The position numbers and the translations under genes are program-made. Of a stretch of 64,000 bases of DNA, positions 12,901 through 24,099 are shown in pieces. Where the stretch lies: contig JACDOX010000061.1 in the NCBI GenBank assembly GCA_014549065.1, positions 3,033,363 through 3,097,362 of the forward strand. Direction: 5' to 3'. Positions within the stretch are counted from its first letter, which is position 1; each line of letters begins with the position of its first letter. The notes beneath the pieces are model-generated. The model was given only the letters and a program-made list of their open reading frames with translations. It was not told the origin of the DNA and searched no databases. The stretch is from Cardinalis cardinalis. Lineage: Eukaryota > Chordata > Aves > Passeriformes > Cardinalidae.

Positions 12901-13145
12901 TCTTTTGATTTTTAGTTTCATTGTACAGAACTTTGTTTTCAAAGTGGGTATAAAGGAAAGAAGAGATTGGAAATGCTGTCATTATTAGTGGGGAGAACAT
13001 TACTTCAGGGTGCAGAGACGCTCTTCTCTTGAAGCTTGTCAGCATGNTAGCACTGTGAATTCAGTTGTTTGAGCTGGTTTCTTTTGAAAACCCACAGTTT
13101 GGATGTACATTCACCATCTTCACCGAGTCTCTCCTTCTTGGGCAG
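9933..13145 (+). other. CMIP intron, 3213 bp
   Basis: The intron is A/T-rich. It contains a possible MIR-like fragment near 11.47 kb (listed) and a short (TG)n at 11308-11320. The 190-codon open frame at 10151-10723 has no recognisable domain and no splice context. Acceptor is cttcttgggcag. Confidence 0.85.
11465..11510 (+). mobile_element. Possible MIR/CORE-SINE relic (short)
   Basis: The segment 'cagttttctacctataaaat' followed by 'gggga' resembles the MIR element 'cagtttcctcatctgtaaaatggggataat'. Only about 30 bp align by eye, so this is weak on its own. Better copies of the same family at 17.1, 26.3 and 58.4 kb make it more plausible. Confidence 0.4.
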
Positions 13146-13249
13146 GATTTTGGGAAGTGCCCTCGGTTGCGGCTCTTTACTCAGGAGTACATTCTGTCTT
13201 TGAATGAGCTGAATGCTGGAATGGAGGTGGTGAAGAAGTTTATTCACAG
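13146..13249 (+). CDS. CMIP: CMIP exon, residues 276-310 (split codon)
   Basis: This is a 104-bp exon that starts in phase 0 and ends after two bases of a serine codon. It encodes DFGKCPRLRLFTQEYILSLN through VVKKFIH. Acceptor is cttgggcag and donor is AG/gttagt. Differences from human as recalled are A to S in YILxLN and Q to H near the end. Confidence 0.97.
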
Positions 13250-13814
13250 GTTAGTTACATTTCATTTATGGTGTATTTCCAATCCTGTGTCCATGCTTTG
13301 GTGTGTTACTTCTCCCAGCCCTGCTTTACTGGCTGTTAACAGGANCTGGTGCTTTTTGGTACTGGCAAACAGCAAATAAAAGCAAATAATNAAGTCCCTC
13401 AGGCAGTGTTGCTGAAGTCTTTTTCAAAATGCTAGTTCTCAGATAGGTCTGGGGTTTTCTGCCTAATTCCTCACTGCAAGCTAATGGTCTTTGCTGTGTG
13501 TACATTCTTCATATACATTTAGACTCAAANGCTCTGCAGAATGATTCAAATTAACTTTCAAGCTCATCATGCTCACTCAAGTGTGAGGTTTTGGGAGGAC
13601 TTTAGGGATACCACATCAATTAAATTGATGATTCAGTTTACCCTTGTTCCTAAGTAAAGCCATTGGATGTAGAGGGTGAAAATATCTCCCTGTTATGGCC
13701 CTTCTGAAGATCTCCCAAAGATGCCTATCCAGGTCTGTCNCCCTGTTCTGCCTGACTGGTTTTGCCCACAGAAACCTTCCTCACAATCAGATCATCTTGT
13801 TTTTTGTTTTCCAG
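13250..13814 (+). other. CMIP intron, 565 bp
   Basis: This is a short intron with donor gttagt and acceptor tttgttttccag. No recognisable feature. Confidence 0.85.
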
Positions 13815-13919
13815 CATGCATGGTCCAACAGGACAATGCCCACATCCCAGGGTCCTGCCAAATCTTGTAGCTGTCTGCTTAGCTGCCATTTATTCCTGTT
13901 ATGAGGAATTCATCAACAG
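13815..13919 (+). CDS. CMIP: CMIP exon, residues 310-345 (split codons)
   Basis: This is a 105-bp exon with one base completing Ser310, then 34 codons (MHGPTGQCPHPRVLPNLVAV … YSCYEEFIN), then two bases of Ser345. Acceptor is gttttccag and donor is AG/gtcagt. The only difference from human as recalled is GQCPH for GHCPH. The segment LVAVCLAAIYSCYEE is hydrophobic and helical, probably buried in the central helical region rather than a membrane span. Confidence 0.97.
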
Positions 13920-14676
13920 GTCAGTGTGAATTCCCAGCTGACCACGTGTTCTTCACAAACAGGATCAGCGTGAGATGGGTGTGCTGGAAAACCTGAGAGA
14001 AGCTGAACCTTCCTTCCCTGGTACTCACCAAGGGAGTGAGGATGGGCAGGGATGAGACCTTGAAGAAGGGGTTGTGTGTAAATCCCTGTGTATCTGCAGC
14101 TTTGAACTCGAGCTGGTTTCACAACTCTGTCTCCGTTATTGTGGAAAATCTGATTCCTCACACGCCGCGGTTCTTGACACCCGAGCCAGTTTCCAGTAGA
14201 CACTGAGGGTTCCCCTCTGCTAGGTTTCCTGTTTGTTTATGCCTATCTGACTTTCCTCATGGTAGAGCACGGACAGGGGCTGCTCAGTGTCCAACACAAA
14301 TTCCAGACACGAGGGCTGCAGACAAATGTCTGGGCATGTACTATAGCCAGATACATACTTGGGCATGGATTCTGTTACAGCTTTGCACAACTTGGACAGG
14401 AAAGTTCACCTTTAGACTAAACTGCTCTGTCAATTAGAGTAATGAAAAGCTCAAGTCTTTGTCAAATAGGGGCTGCAGAACAGTCTTATTGGAGCCTTTT
14501 AAGGTTTTTAATTGATTTCAGTAATCCGATTGCACAGAGGAAAGCCATCCNCTGGGCTGGGGTGAAATGTAGTGGGAAATTGCAAAAAATTGTGGCTTCT
14601 CAGTGTTGCACTCTCTCTCCTGCTCCCTGCTGGTATGTCTGTCTACTGAAATGATTTGTTTCTTTCTGAAATTCAG
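13920..14676 (+). other. CMIP intron, 757 bp
   Basis: Donor is gtcagt and acceptor is tttctgaaattcag, whose pyrimidine tract is interrupted by gaaa. No other feature recognised. Confidence 0.85.
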
Positions 14677-15030
14677 TCGGGACAACTCGCCAAGCCTGAA
14701 GGAAATTCGGAACGGCTGCCAGCAGCAGTGTGACCGAAAGCCCAACCTCCCCCTCCGCCTTCTCCACACGAGTCCTGACCTGGTCTCTCAGGAGGCCACC
14801 TTGACTGAATCCCGCCTCAAACCAGTCATTGTCACTTCCAACGAGATCCACGTGGAGGTGGAGCGCAACAACACGGCCAACCAGAAGATGACGGCCGGCG
14901 TTGGCAACGACAGCGAGCCCAACCTCATTGACTGCCTGATGGTCAGCCCCACCTGCAGCACCATCAGCATTGAGCTGAGCCCTCAGGCTGACAGGATCCT
15001 GGGCTGCTACGTGGAGATCCTCAAGATGCT
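14677..15030 (+). CDS. CMIP: CMIP largest coding exon, residues 345-463
   Basis: This 354-bp exon is the longest CDS exon of CMIP in this window. It has one base completing Ser345, then 117 codons, then two bases of Leu463. It begins RDNSPSLKEIRNGCQQQC and ends GCYVEILKM. Acceptor is aaattcag and donor is CT/gtgagt. The ends are nearly identical to human, while the middle (about residues 398-415, VERNNTANQKMTAGVGND here) is clearly diverged from the human segment as I recall it. The run NDSEPNLIDCLMVSP is preserved. The Ser/Thr-rich stretch RLLHTSPDLVSQEATLTES looks like a flexible, potentially phosphorylated linker (inference). Confidence 0.97.
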
Positions 15031-17067
15031 GTGAGTGACTGTTCTGAACAGCTTTTAGAGCAATGTCATCCTAACAATGCTGGGGGGGGCTTTTCCCACA
15101 GGCCTGTTGTCTTCAACATCTGTGGCGAGCCANCACGTGGTTATAAATCTTAACTCCAGCTCTGGAGAGTCCAGCCTTTGAAAGAGGCATCTGGCACTGC
15201 CAAGATGTTCTAAAAATAGCAGTAGGAAGATGAAAATGGAAAGCTTATTTGTACATTGAGCCTCAGGCATTTTACAGAAGACAGGATGTTGGTGCCAGTG
15301 GTTTCTGTTTTTGTTCTTGCCCACCAAAAATAAATAAAAAAACCCATTTGTCTCCTCCAGGGCTCTTGGGATTGCCTGAGACAGAGCTAGAAAAGGCAGG
15401 TCTGTGGTAGGTTCAGTGCTTGTGCAATGATANGCAGCACCACTGCCCTGATGTTAGCAGGAGTTGGATATTGTCATTGTTTTTCACTTAGATATTCTCC
15501 CTTATTGTGCTTGTAGAAGTTTTATGACTTATTCAGATTTACTTGTATTGGAGTGGACTCTCTCTCCAGTTGCTTTGGTACAGTGGACCTGTATTAGGTC
15601 CCAGGTGTTCAAATAGTCTTTGCCACAAAATGGTGGCAAAGTGGTTCCTAGCAGGCAAATCTCCTGAATATCTTNAACAGGAATATAAAGGAAAATGTTC
15701 TTCAGGAAAAGCTTGGTTTTCTCTGGATGAGCAAATGAAAAGGAATAACAGAAAAAATGGACTGCAGAATGGGAGTTTTTAATAGAAGTGAAGTAAAACA
15801 ACTTTGTTGACTTTGACAACTAAATCTGATACTGAGTTGCAGTATGTTTTGTGGCAAACTGTTAAACGTCTACATTAATTATTTTTAAACAGTGTAAGGC
15901 CTAATGAAGTCATAGTTGAACTTTCTAGAATCCAAGACATGGGTGAAATCTGGACTCTGCTGTAAACCATGAGCATGTGCCTGCACTGCAGACAAATGCA
16001 CATCTGGGGGTGCACTCCCAAGGAATAAAATGAAGTCAAACTGCTGTGGTGGAGGATTTTGTGAAGATTTTTGTCCCACATTTTCATTTTTTTTCAAAAT
16101 ACATGGTACAAATTTGCAGCATCACTCTTCCACTCACTACACAGCTGACTTGCAATTACTTAAGCACTCATTCAAAACTGAAGACAGGACNAGTGAGTAG
16201 CAGATACTGTTCCCATTAGATTCTTGAGCAGGAAGTTGCTGTGAAGGCTAATTTTGTATATATTTTTTTTTTTTCCTGTGGCCTAGGTTCTTCTGCCTTT
16301 AAAAATGAACGCATTAAAAAAAGCACAGCATCTGAGTTTGCTTCATCTGGGGGCTTTTGAGTCTGCACTCACCCAGGTGCTCCATTAAACACGTCGTGTA
16401 TTTATTCCTGTCCCCTTGACTCTCCCTGTTTTCCATAAACACTGAGCACTCTCCCAGTCCTGATGCTGGTTTGGATGCTGACTCACTAAGCATTGACGGT
16501 TTTGGTTTCATCATGCAGCTGACACACACTTATAAACAAATTCACAAATGGGCATGTTCTTCCTCACAGTGTCTCCACTTTTAAACATTTGATATGCCAG
16601 GTCCCAATTCCCATTGAATTTCCTACGCAAAGAACTCGTTTCACTCCATACCTTAAAATAATCTNTTTTTTGGTGCATTTCCTATCTTTTTAAAAATCTA
16701 GTTGTTCAACAGCAGCAATGAAAATGGGAATATGTTACTGTTAGAGGTGTTGTAGGTCTGGGGCAGCTTTGGGCCCTTTTTCTGCTTGTACAACAGGAGT
16801 TCTGAAAGGTGAACCCCAGAGGATGGGCACAGTGAGGGACTGGTGATAACACAAAACTGGTGCAGCTCTCCTCAGAGTGCCCTGCCAGAGCCCACACCCT
16901 GCCTGGGAAACCACANCCTGTGAGAATATAGGGCAGCTCCTAAGGCAGGGCTGTGGCTGTAGCTCCACTCATTGGAGTTCCCTTCCATTCCTGTCCATTC
17001 CTGTTCATTCCTGTTCCCTTCCATTCCTTGACCTTTTGGGTGCCTGGAAGCAGCAATGCAGAATCTC

Positions 17068-17165
17068 CTTGCTCCTCATTCTGCCACTGGCTCACTAGGA
17101 GGTCTCAGATAAGTCACTTTTAAGTGCCTCATTTTCCTTATTTGTAAAATACAGGTAAAGATTTT
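17068..17165 (+). mobile_element. MIR/CORE-SINE-like relic
   Basis: The sequence 'ctgccactggctcactagga', then 'ggtctcagataagtcactt', 'gcctcattttccttatttgt' and 'aaaata' follows the MIR core and 3' part in order (ctgccacttactagctgtgtgacc…gcaagtcactt…gcctcagtttcctcatctgtaaaatg). It spans about 95 bp with only small indels. In birds such copies belong to old amniote MIR relatives (family knowledge). Sense orientation. Confidence 0.72.
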
Positions 17166-20086
17166 CAATGTTGTTTTTTTTTTTAATGCTGAAACCAGTG
17201 ATGGAAAAGCATTTTAGAAAGACTTGTAGTTATTACCCAAAATACAAGATAATGCTGTTGTGATGCTGATTACTTTCATGTTCTAACTCTTCCTGAACAA
17301 AGGGTTTCTGTTGCATTAAATACTATTTCTGTACTTTGAAAATCTGAGAATATGAAGAAAGACAGTTGAAGAACATGCCAGTAGGAAGAAAACATTAATT
17401 ATAAAACAACTGCTATCCAGGAGCTGAGCTCTCAGCNGGCTTTCAGTAAAATAATGTTCTTATTAGTAACAATGGTAAGCCAAACATAAATAAGTTGCTT
17501 AGCATTGAGTTTGATTGTTCTTTTAGGTGTCTGACTCAGTATCATCATCAAAACAGGAGAGTCACCAGCGATGATATCTTTTTTACATAATTAACTTAGG
17601 GCAGCAGGGAGTAATTTATTTAGGCAAATTTTAATTGTTGGAAGTCTAGCAAATAAGAATTCTCAACAGTAGCTTCAACAGAGGACATTTTATTGTTCAC
17701 CTGACTTTTACACAGTGCTTGGTTTTTGGGGGAAACCCTCACTTCTAATATTGATGAAGATGTGATTTAACAATCACTGTAATGCTTTGCTTTTTGCACA
17801 GNGAGCTAAAAGGGCAGTTTAGAAAGTTTGTCTGTGGGGCTCTTACAGCACCTAGAACATCTTTGACCTTTTATCTAATGTAGTTGAGTAACAAAACACA
17901 ATTATTGCGTACTAAAGGAAAATAGAAAATCATGATTTTGAAGATGCTGGCAGATGACCCAANGTCTGGGCAGATTTTAAAGGAGACACAGTCTCTAGGG
18001 TAACATAGTGTTTTGGTCCTGCACTCAAAAGTGGATCAAACTTCTGTGTCAATATTCTGTAACTCATTCTGGACTCTGATAGTGTTACTGACACCAGCCA
18101 GTGCCTCCTGAGTGCTACAAGTCTTGAACTGGTGTGTAGAAAATGCACTAAATTAACTGAAAAATTTCTGTTTGTCATATTAAATTAGGGGCTTTGAGAA
18201 CAGCTCAGCACTGCCCAGCTCCTATTTGCATGTTAATGTTTCCATGCATTTGGGAATGTCTTGTACAGTCNGACTTGTGCTTGGACAACCATGGTTAAAG
18301 AAAGTTGCAGTAGAAAGGGCTGTGTATCCTCTCCCTGGGCTGGAGAACTGAAAAGTTTTNTTTCACCTGAAGGATCCCTCTGGTTCCAGGGGATGGGGAC
18401 ACATTTAAACTGTCTGCAGTGAAATCTAGGTCAGTTGGTTGTGGGAGCAGACCTCTCTTGGGGAAGCTCTGTTGTATCATAAACTGTTACCCTTTGTCTG
18501 TGTTATTTTTTGTTTCCATGGCTGCCTCCAGTGGCAAGGGTGCATCCAGATGTCCAGACACTTGTACCCCTCTCTGGGGCCAGTGTCACAACCTGTTTTG
18601 GGCAACCTTGTGTTGCTGTTTCCTGATGCTTCCATGCCAACTGTGAGCAGCAGAGCCCATTTCTGTTCTCAGCAGTCAGGGCAGAACCTTTCTAGGGTCT
18701 TTCAATGGTGCTGAATTTTCTTCTTTTGAAAAAGCCAAACAAGTCTATCTCAAAAGAAGGCTGAGCATGAAAAGGCACCTCACTGTTTTGCAGATAGGTT
18801 TGTGCCTTGTATTGACAAGGNGTCTGATGAGGCTTGTTCTCAGCCTGCCCTGACACCCTGAGCTAAACCTGATGTCATACAATTCAGGGAATTGAGCCTA
18901 GAGCCAGGGAAAGAAGGGATCATGTCTGGGGGTGTGGTCATATTGTCTGACAACAGAGATCTGCTTGTCAATCTGCTCAGTCTGGAGAACAAGCTGCTTC
19001 CAAGTAGTTGCTCTTGTCTCTTCATTACCCCCAAACCCAAGGACTTGGGGCTTGCAGTGTCTCAGAGATGAGAGCCACAGCTTTCCAAACACGAGCACCC
19101 ACTGGAGCTTCCCCTGGCTGCTCTGCATTCCCCGATAGGTCAGTGGCATGCTCTGAATATCCCAAGTGGATTATCCTATGTCATGTTTATCGAGGTTGCC
19201 CTGGGCTGCTCGTGTGTTTTGGATTGTTTGTGCCGCACATGACACGCGGGCAGGTTTTCATTTTGGTGAAAGGTGATCCCGGGGAAGGAAAATGTATTAT
19301 GTTGGCAGGCCAAGAGCGATGATGGCCCAGAGGCAAAGTCACTGCAGTGGGGGATTATTTAATTAATATGGTTGTTCTGTGCCCTGGGCAGTTCCCTGGG
19401 ACGGGTTCAGGGTGAGGGAGGCTGTGTGCAGTGGCAGGTGATGGCTCTGATCTGTCACCTGGGAGCCCGCAGGTCGGGCTGCAGCCTGGCTGCTGTGCTG
19501 CTCACCTACAACTGCAAATCCTGCTAAAATCTGAGCCAGGGAGGAGTTCTTCCCCTTTTATCAGGCCAGTCCTGGGATTTGAGCTGTGTGATGAGTGTTG
19601 AGCCCAGCGCCCTTGGAAGAGCAGGGAAGGGAGTTTGTCCCAGGCTATCCCAGGATATCTCCCTGTGGCTCTGTGCTCCCTCCTTCTCCTGGCCCAGCCT
19701 CTTTGTGTGGCTCATTGCAGTGGTTGTTCACTGCAGCCAGAACTAATCCATCTCCCTTTCTTTCCCTGCTTCAAACACTTGTCTTGTGTTAGAGCTTTGA
19801 ATGGATTGAAAAAAAAGAAAAAGGAAAAAAAAGAAAAAAGCAACTGTCTGAAATGAAAGAAGAGTGCAGATGAGATGAGCACAGACAGAAGGAAAATGTT
19901 TTTGAAAAGGGAATAGGTGGGAGGAGGAGAAACACTGTAGGCTTTTAATAAGTAGTTTAGTTTTATTCTTGTGCTGTGTTTGTTTCATGTTTCCTAGCTC
20001 ACATTGAAGGGATTACAGGCTGTGCAGATTTTATGTTCAGGTCCCACTCATGCGACCAAATTTTATATATTTCAATAGGAGACGGT

Positions 20087-20118
20087 TTCCTTCCTTCCTT
20101 CCTTTCTTTCTTCCTTCT
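20087..20118. repeat. (CCTT)n / CTTT-rich microsatellite
   Basis: About 32 bp of ccttccttccttcctttcttt-like tetranucleotide repeat on the plus strand. It is a simple repeat of intronic origin. Confidence 0.85.
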
Positions 20119-21270
20119 CCTCCTGGGGAAGCAGACTGATTTCTTCTCTCTGCCCTCTCACAGACCTGCCCTGCTCCCCAGCTTTGAGAAAAGCCAGTGN
20201 TACTGTCCCATTCTGTCTGCAGTTTCATTCCAAAACAACTTTTTTCTTACTCTTACTCCTTTGAAGCTCAGCCATGACAAATTGATTGGTTCATATTATT
20301 AGTAATCACAGCTCTCCAGATTGCTCAAGAAGGAACTTCAGTGGTGTAACACTTAGCCTGAGATGTCACAGGAGCTAAGCCTCAAAGTGGCTCTCAGCTG
20401 TTAACCTTCTGTTAGAAAAGATTTGTAGGTGCTGTATCTCATGTGATATGAAGCACCTTTAACACCTCTGGATTTTCTAACTCAGCTTTTTGACTTCTGA
20501 GTCTCCCCTGCTCAAAAAATCTGCTTTTAGCACTGTTTGTATCTACCAATNAAAATGTGTTGTTTTTAGAATAAAGTCAGCTAGGAATTTCTAAAGAGAA
20601 TGCATATTTAAATAAAACAAAATGTCTGAGCTGTGTTCTCACACCTGACAAACGTGGTGAGACCTGTGGCACTTCTCAGGGCTGCAGCTATAGAGAGGTT
20701 GCATCAGCACTCTCCTACAGTGACCTAGTGTTTTAACAAGAGACTTTCAGCTGAACATGAACACAGGCCAGAGTTCTGTGTCACTGACCCATTCGATGTG
20801 TCTGTGGGTCAGAAACAAAGAATAATCTTGTGGATAGCTTTATTTAATCAAAGCTTTGTTGAAAGAACCCAGAAAGCTCGTCTTGGAGATGCTGTGTCAG
20901 AGGTTTCCTTGCATTATTTCAGTTTATGTGACAAGCCCCATCCTCAGGTGTGTCATGATATTCACTTTACACTGACTAAATGGAAAAACAACCCCTGTAA
21001 TGAAGTCCTGCTTCATGTCTTGCTGTTCTGAGACATTAAACAGAGTTGATAATCTTCNTTATTTGTTCAGTGGCTAAGCAGGTGAGGGATTTTTTTTCTC
21101 TGGAAAGAACCTGATGAATAGGTGATCACAAATTGCTGCCAGTGACTCACTCTCACTTCAGGTTCGTGAGACACCCCTTGTCTCAGAGCTGGCCCTACTT
21201 TAGACCTGAGAACAGAATTTTTTATGTAGGAGAAAATTAGGTTCAGTGGCTTCTAGCACAACTGGCATGG

Positions 21271-21329
21271 GCACATGTGAAGTTACAGTAATCCAATTCT
21301 TTTTTGGATTACTGTAACTTCACATGTGC
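21271..21329. repeat. Perfect 26-bp inverted repeat, 7-nt loop
   Basis: The left arm is 21271-21296 (GCACATGTGAAGTTACAGTA then ATCCAA). The right arm at 21304-21329 is its exact reverse complement. The spacer is TTCTTTT. Transcribed as part of the CMIP intron, this would fold into an uninterrupted 26-bp hairpin. It could be a small palindromic element, a template-switch mutation product, a small-RNA precursor or an assembly artefact; the sequence alone does not decide. Confidence 0.9.
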
Positions 21330-22442
21330 TCTTCTGGTTTTAATGCACTAAACCACTTTCAGTGGTCCTCATGGCTTGGTTGCTTACATGACATAGCTCA
21401 NATTTGTGTAACCTGAACTCATACTGCTCTTGGGCAAGTGATAACTGCTTCCCTGGTTGATTTTTACATCACAATTCTCAACTCAGGCAAAACTTCTCTG
21501 CATGTTGCTTCTTAAGAGTACCCTGCTCATGCATTTAAATTTTNGTTTTCTGTGAACACATCTTTGTGGATTGTCCAGCATCATGTGTGTTATTAGTTTA
21601 TGGACATNTCTGGTTTATGTGGTTCAAAAGATGGATGAGATTTTTGGAAATGCATCCATCTTCAATTTCTCTGAGCTAGAAGTTTCCCTTTGCAAAACTG
21701 CATTCTTTTGGAACAGTTCCTGTGCATATGTTGTCTGTCTGTAATGCTATCAGTAGATACTGTCCATTTGAGAACATTACACCTCGTTCCTTCCCAAAGA
21801 CACACCACACTTTTGTGCCAAGTTTCCAGTAAGCTGCAGCCAATACTCTGGTTTTTAACACTGAACTCCAAAAGGTAGCAGCACTAAGAGGAGGTGGCAG
21901 GCTCTTCTTTGTTGTTTCTACAGACATCCCCAGGTGTTTCAGCCCATGTGAGATTCACTTCTGTGTGTACTCATTGTTACCAATGGGACTGAGAGCCAGG
22001 GTCTGGGCTTTGGCTGGTGGGTTTTGTATCAGAAATGGATTTGGGGGTTTCTTGGGCTTATGTCTTACAGCAAAGAAAATTTCTAGCTAGATGTAGAGAA
22101 GAGCTTTAAATAGCAGTGGCCTGGTAATTGCTCTACCAACTTAGATGAAAGTATTACTTAGTGATTAAATGTCAACAGGTTTCATAAACAGCAAATGTCT
22201 TTAAGTTGACATAAAGAAGGCCTCTCTGGAGGTCACTGTAAATACCAGATTTATTGTGCCTCAATGGAGAATGTGCTGGAAATGGAAAGGGAAATGTCAC
22301 TGTAGATTTTGAGAGTGCTTCAGTAAACCAGAAAGGCTGTTGGTGCCCACAATAAAAAGCTTTTAACTCCTTGAACTAACTGTTGGCAAACCATACTTAA
22401 AACCNGGTAACCTTAACATTAACAAAATGTTCATTTTTGCAG

Positions 22443-22508
22443 GTCAGACTACGATGACTGGAGACCAGCCCTGGCCAGCTTGCTTCAGCCTATCCCGTTT
22501 CCCAAGGA
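22443..22508 (+). CDS. CMIP: CMIP small exon, residues 463-485
   Basis: This is a 66-bp exon with one base completing Leu463, 21 codons (SDYDDWRPALASLLQPIPFP then K), and two bases of Glu485. Acceptor is tttttgcag and donor is GA/gtgagt. It is nearly identical to human (RPALAS for RPSLAS). The acidic/aromatic SDYDDW motif is intact. Confidence 0.97.
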
Positions 22509-23569
22509 GTGAGTTTGCACTGTTTCAGTATTTGCTGCCTTGTTCTTGTTACTGCTTTTTTATAGTGAAACATACGTCAAGTGAAAAGGGGTGGCAGTAG
22601 GAGCTTTGTGCCTCTAGCATTGATTTAGAAACTGAAGCTGATTTTGGCTGATGCTGAGGGATGTGAAGACCTCCCCACGTTCAGCTTCCTTCCCCATTTC
22701 TCTCAGATGATCCTGAAAAGAAATNTGGTTAACTAGAGGCAGGCAGACAGGAAGGGGAGGAAAGCTGGTGAGGAGGAGAGCAGAGTGAGAGATTCAGTGG
22801 GGGAGGAAGCTTCACTGGCGTCACAGACTCCTGTCGTTTGGATTTTGCATTAAATGAAGGAGCTGCCCCATGGATCAGCCCAGCTCCCCTGGTAACCTAT
22901 TAATGAGCAGTGGTGTTTCTAAAGTGCAGACCTCCATGGACAAAAATTACAACCTGTAATTGTACAATTTGCTGGCTTATCACATCCCCTGATGACCTGA
23001 TGTCTTGAATCACAGAGGTCTAATCCTCCATGCCAGGTTACCTGGGCTACAGTGAGAGCTTGGAGATGGGTAACAGAGACATCATTACCTAAGTCAAACC
23101 TGAGTCTTGGGGGAGCTGTAAACCATACCATGATCCAAGGCACTTCACAAAATGACCATTAATTGCTTTACTGATGTATGATGCTAATTAGCTGCGACCA
23201 TACCCTAATTGCCTTGCAATTAAGGAATACACCTGGCTCTTGGAGGTAGGCAAAACCCTGTAATTATATAATGGTACTGTAAGTCTTTTACTTTCTTCTG
23301 ACCCAAAGCTCCCACTGATATTAGTCAGAGTCTTGTCTAAACAGACTCAAGAAAAGCTACGATATTTGTTTCCAATTTTCCCCTCTAGGTTAATGAAAGA
23401 AGCTTTATCTGATTTTCTGAAACTTTTTTTTTTGTCTTATGTGCTGCAGTTGCTTAGCAAGTCCTTTTATTATCTGGAAAGAACTGAAAAGTGCTTGTTT
23501 GGTTTTTTTGGGCTTTTCCCCCTCCTTCTCCTTTCTCAGATGCTCATACTCTTCTGTTTTCCATTTCAG
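22509..23569 (+). other. CMIP intron, 1061 bp
   Basis: Donor is gtgagt and acceptor is tgttttccatttcag, after a long pyrimidine-rich stretch (23490-23569). No recognised repeats or genes. Confidence 0.85.
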
Positions 23570-23596
23570 GGCTCTTGCACATGAGAAATTCACAAA
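23570..23596 (+). CDS. CMIP: CMIP 27-bp microexon, residues 485-494
   Basis: This exon is only 27 bp. One base completes Glu485, then come eight codons (ALAHEKFT), then two bases of Lys494. Acceptor is ttccatttcag and donor is AA/gtaagt, both strong. Frame continuity with the exons at 22443 and 24051 requires it, and the peptide matches human exactly. Because 27 is divisible by 3, skipping it would remove nine residues in frame. Confidence 0.95.
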
Positions 23597-24050
23597 GTAA
23601 GTTTCTGGGGCTCCTTTGTTTTATTGAATAAATTCTTGTATTAGTCAATAATAGCAATGATGCATTATTCAGTATTGTGTCTGTAATGGCTTTTATCTGT
23701 GAAGGGCTGTAGGCATGTTCTGTTAGCAATAAAAAGTTCTCTTTGTAATTTATTGTGCTAGCAGGAGCCCAAGGACTAAAGCCACTGGGTGCTGATAGAA
23801 TTTACAAAGGAGTTTGTCAATGCACATCTCAGAAACATTTTCTAGGCTATTGTGAGCAGACACTGTCCTTGGTAATAACTTTTAGGCATCATATTTCCTT
23901 TCTGTGGAAGGAGTTCAACTTGTTTCTCTCTAAATTGCATTAATATATATATTTATAATTTTTGGTGTTGTTCAAGAGAAATGTGATACTTGGTAAATAC
24001 TGCAACCAGCAACTGCTTATTCTTGTCCTTCTCACTCTTATTTTTTTCAG
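23597..24050 (+). other. CMIP intron, 454 bp
   Basis: This is a short A/T-rich intron with donor gtaagt and acceptor ctcttatttttttcag. No other feature. Confidence 0.87.
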
Positions 24051-24099
24051 GGAGCTGAAATATGTGATTCAGAGATTTGCAGAAGACCCGAGGCAAGAA
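24051..24099 (+). CDS. CMIP: CMIP small exon, residues 494-510
   Basis: This is a 49-bp exon with one base completing Lys494, then 16 codons (ELKYVIQRFAEDPRQE), ending in phase 0. Acceptor is tttttttcag and donor is GAA/gtgagt. It is identical to the human peptide I recall. It restores phase 0 after a chain of five introns with split codons. Confidence 0.97.

Larger units (their letters stand above)
15031..22442 (+). other. CMIP intron, 7412 bp (longest complete intron here)
   Basis: The intron contains a MIR-like relic at 17.1 kb, a (CCTT)n run at 20.1 kb, A-rich purine tracts near 19.81-19.85 kb, and a perfect inverted repeat at 21.3 kb (listed). Many short ORFs occur but none has recognisable similarity. 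Acceptor is aacaaaatgttcatttttgcag. Confidence 0.85.
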
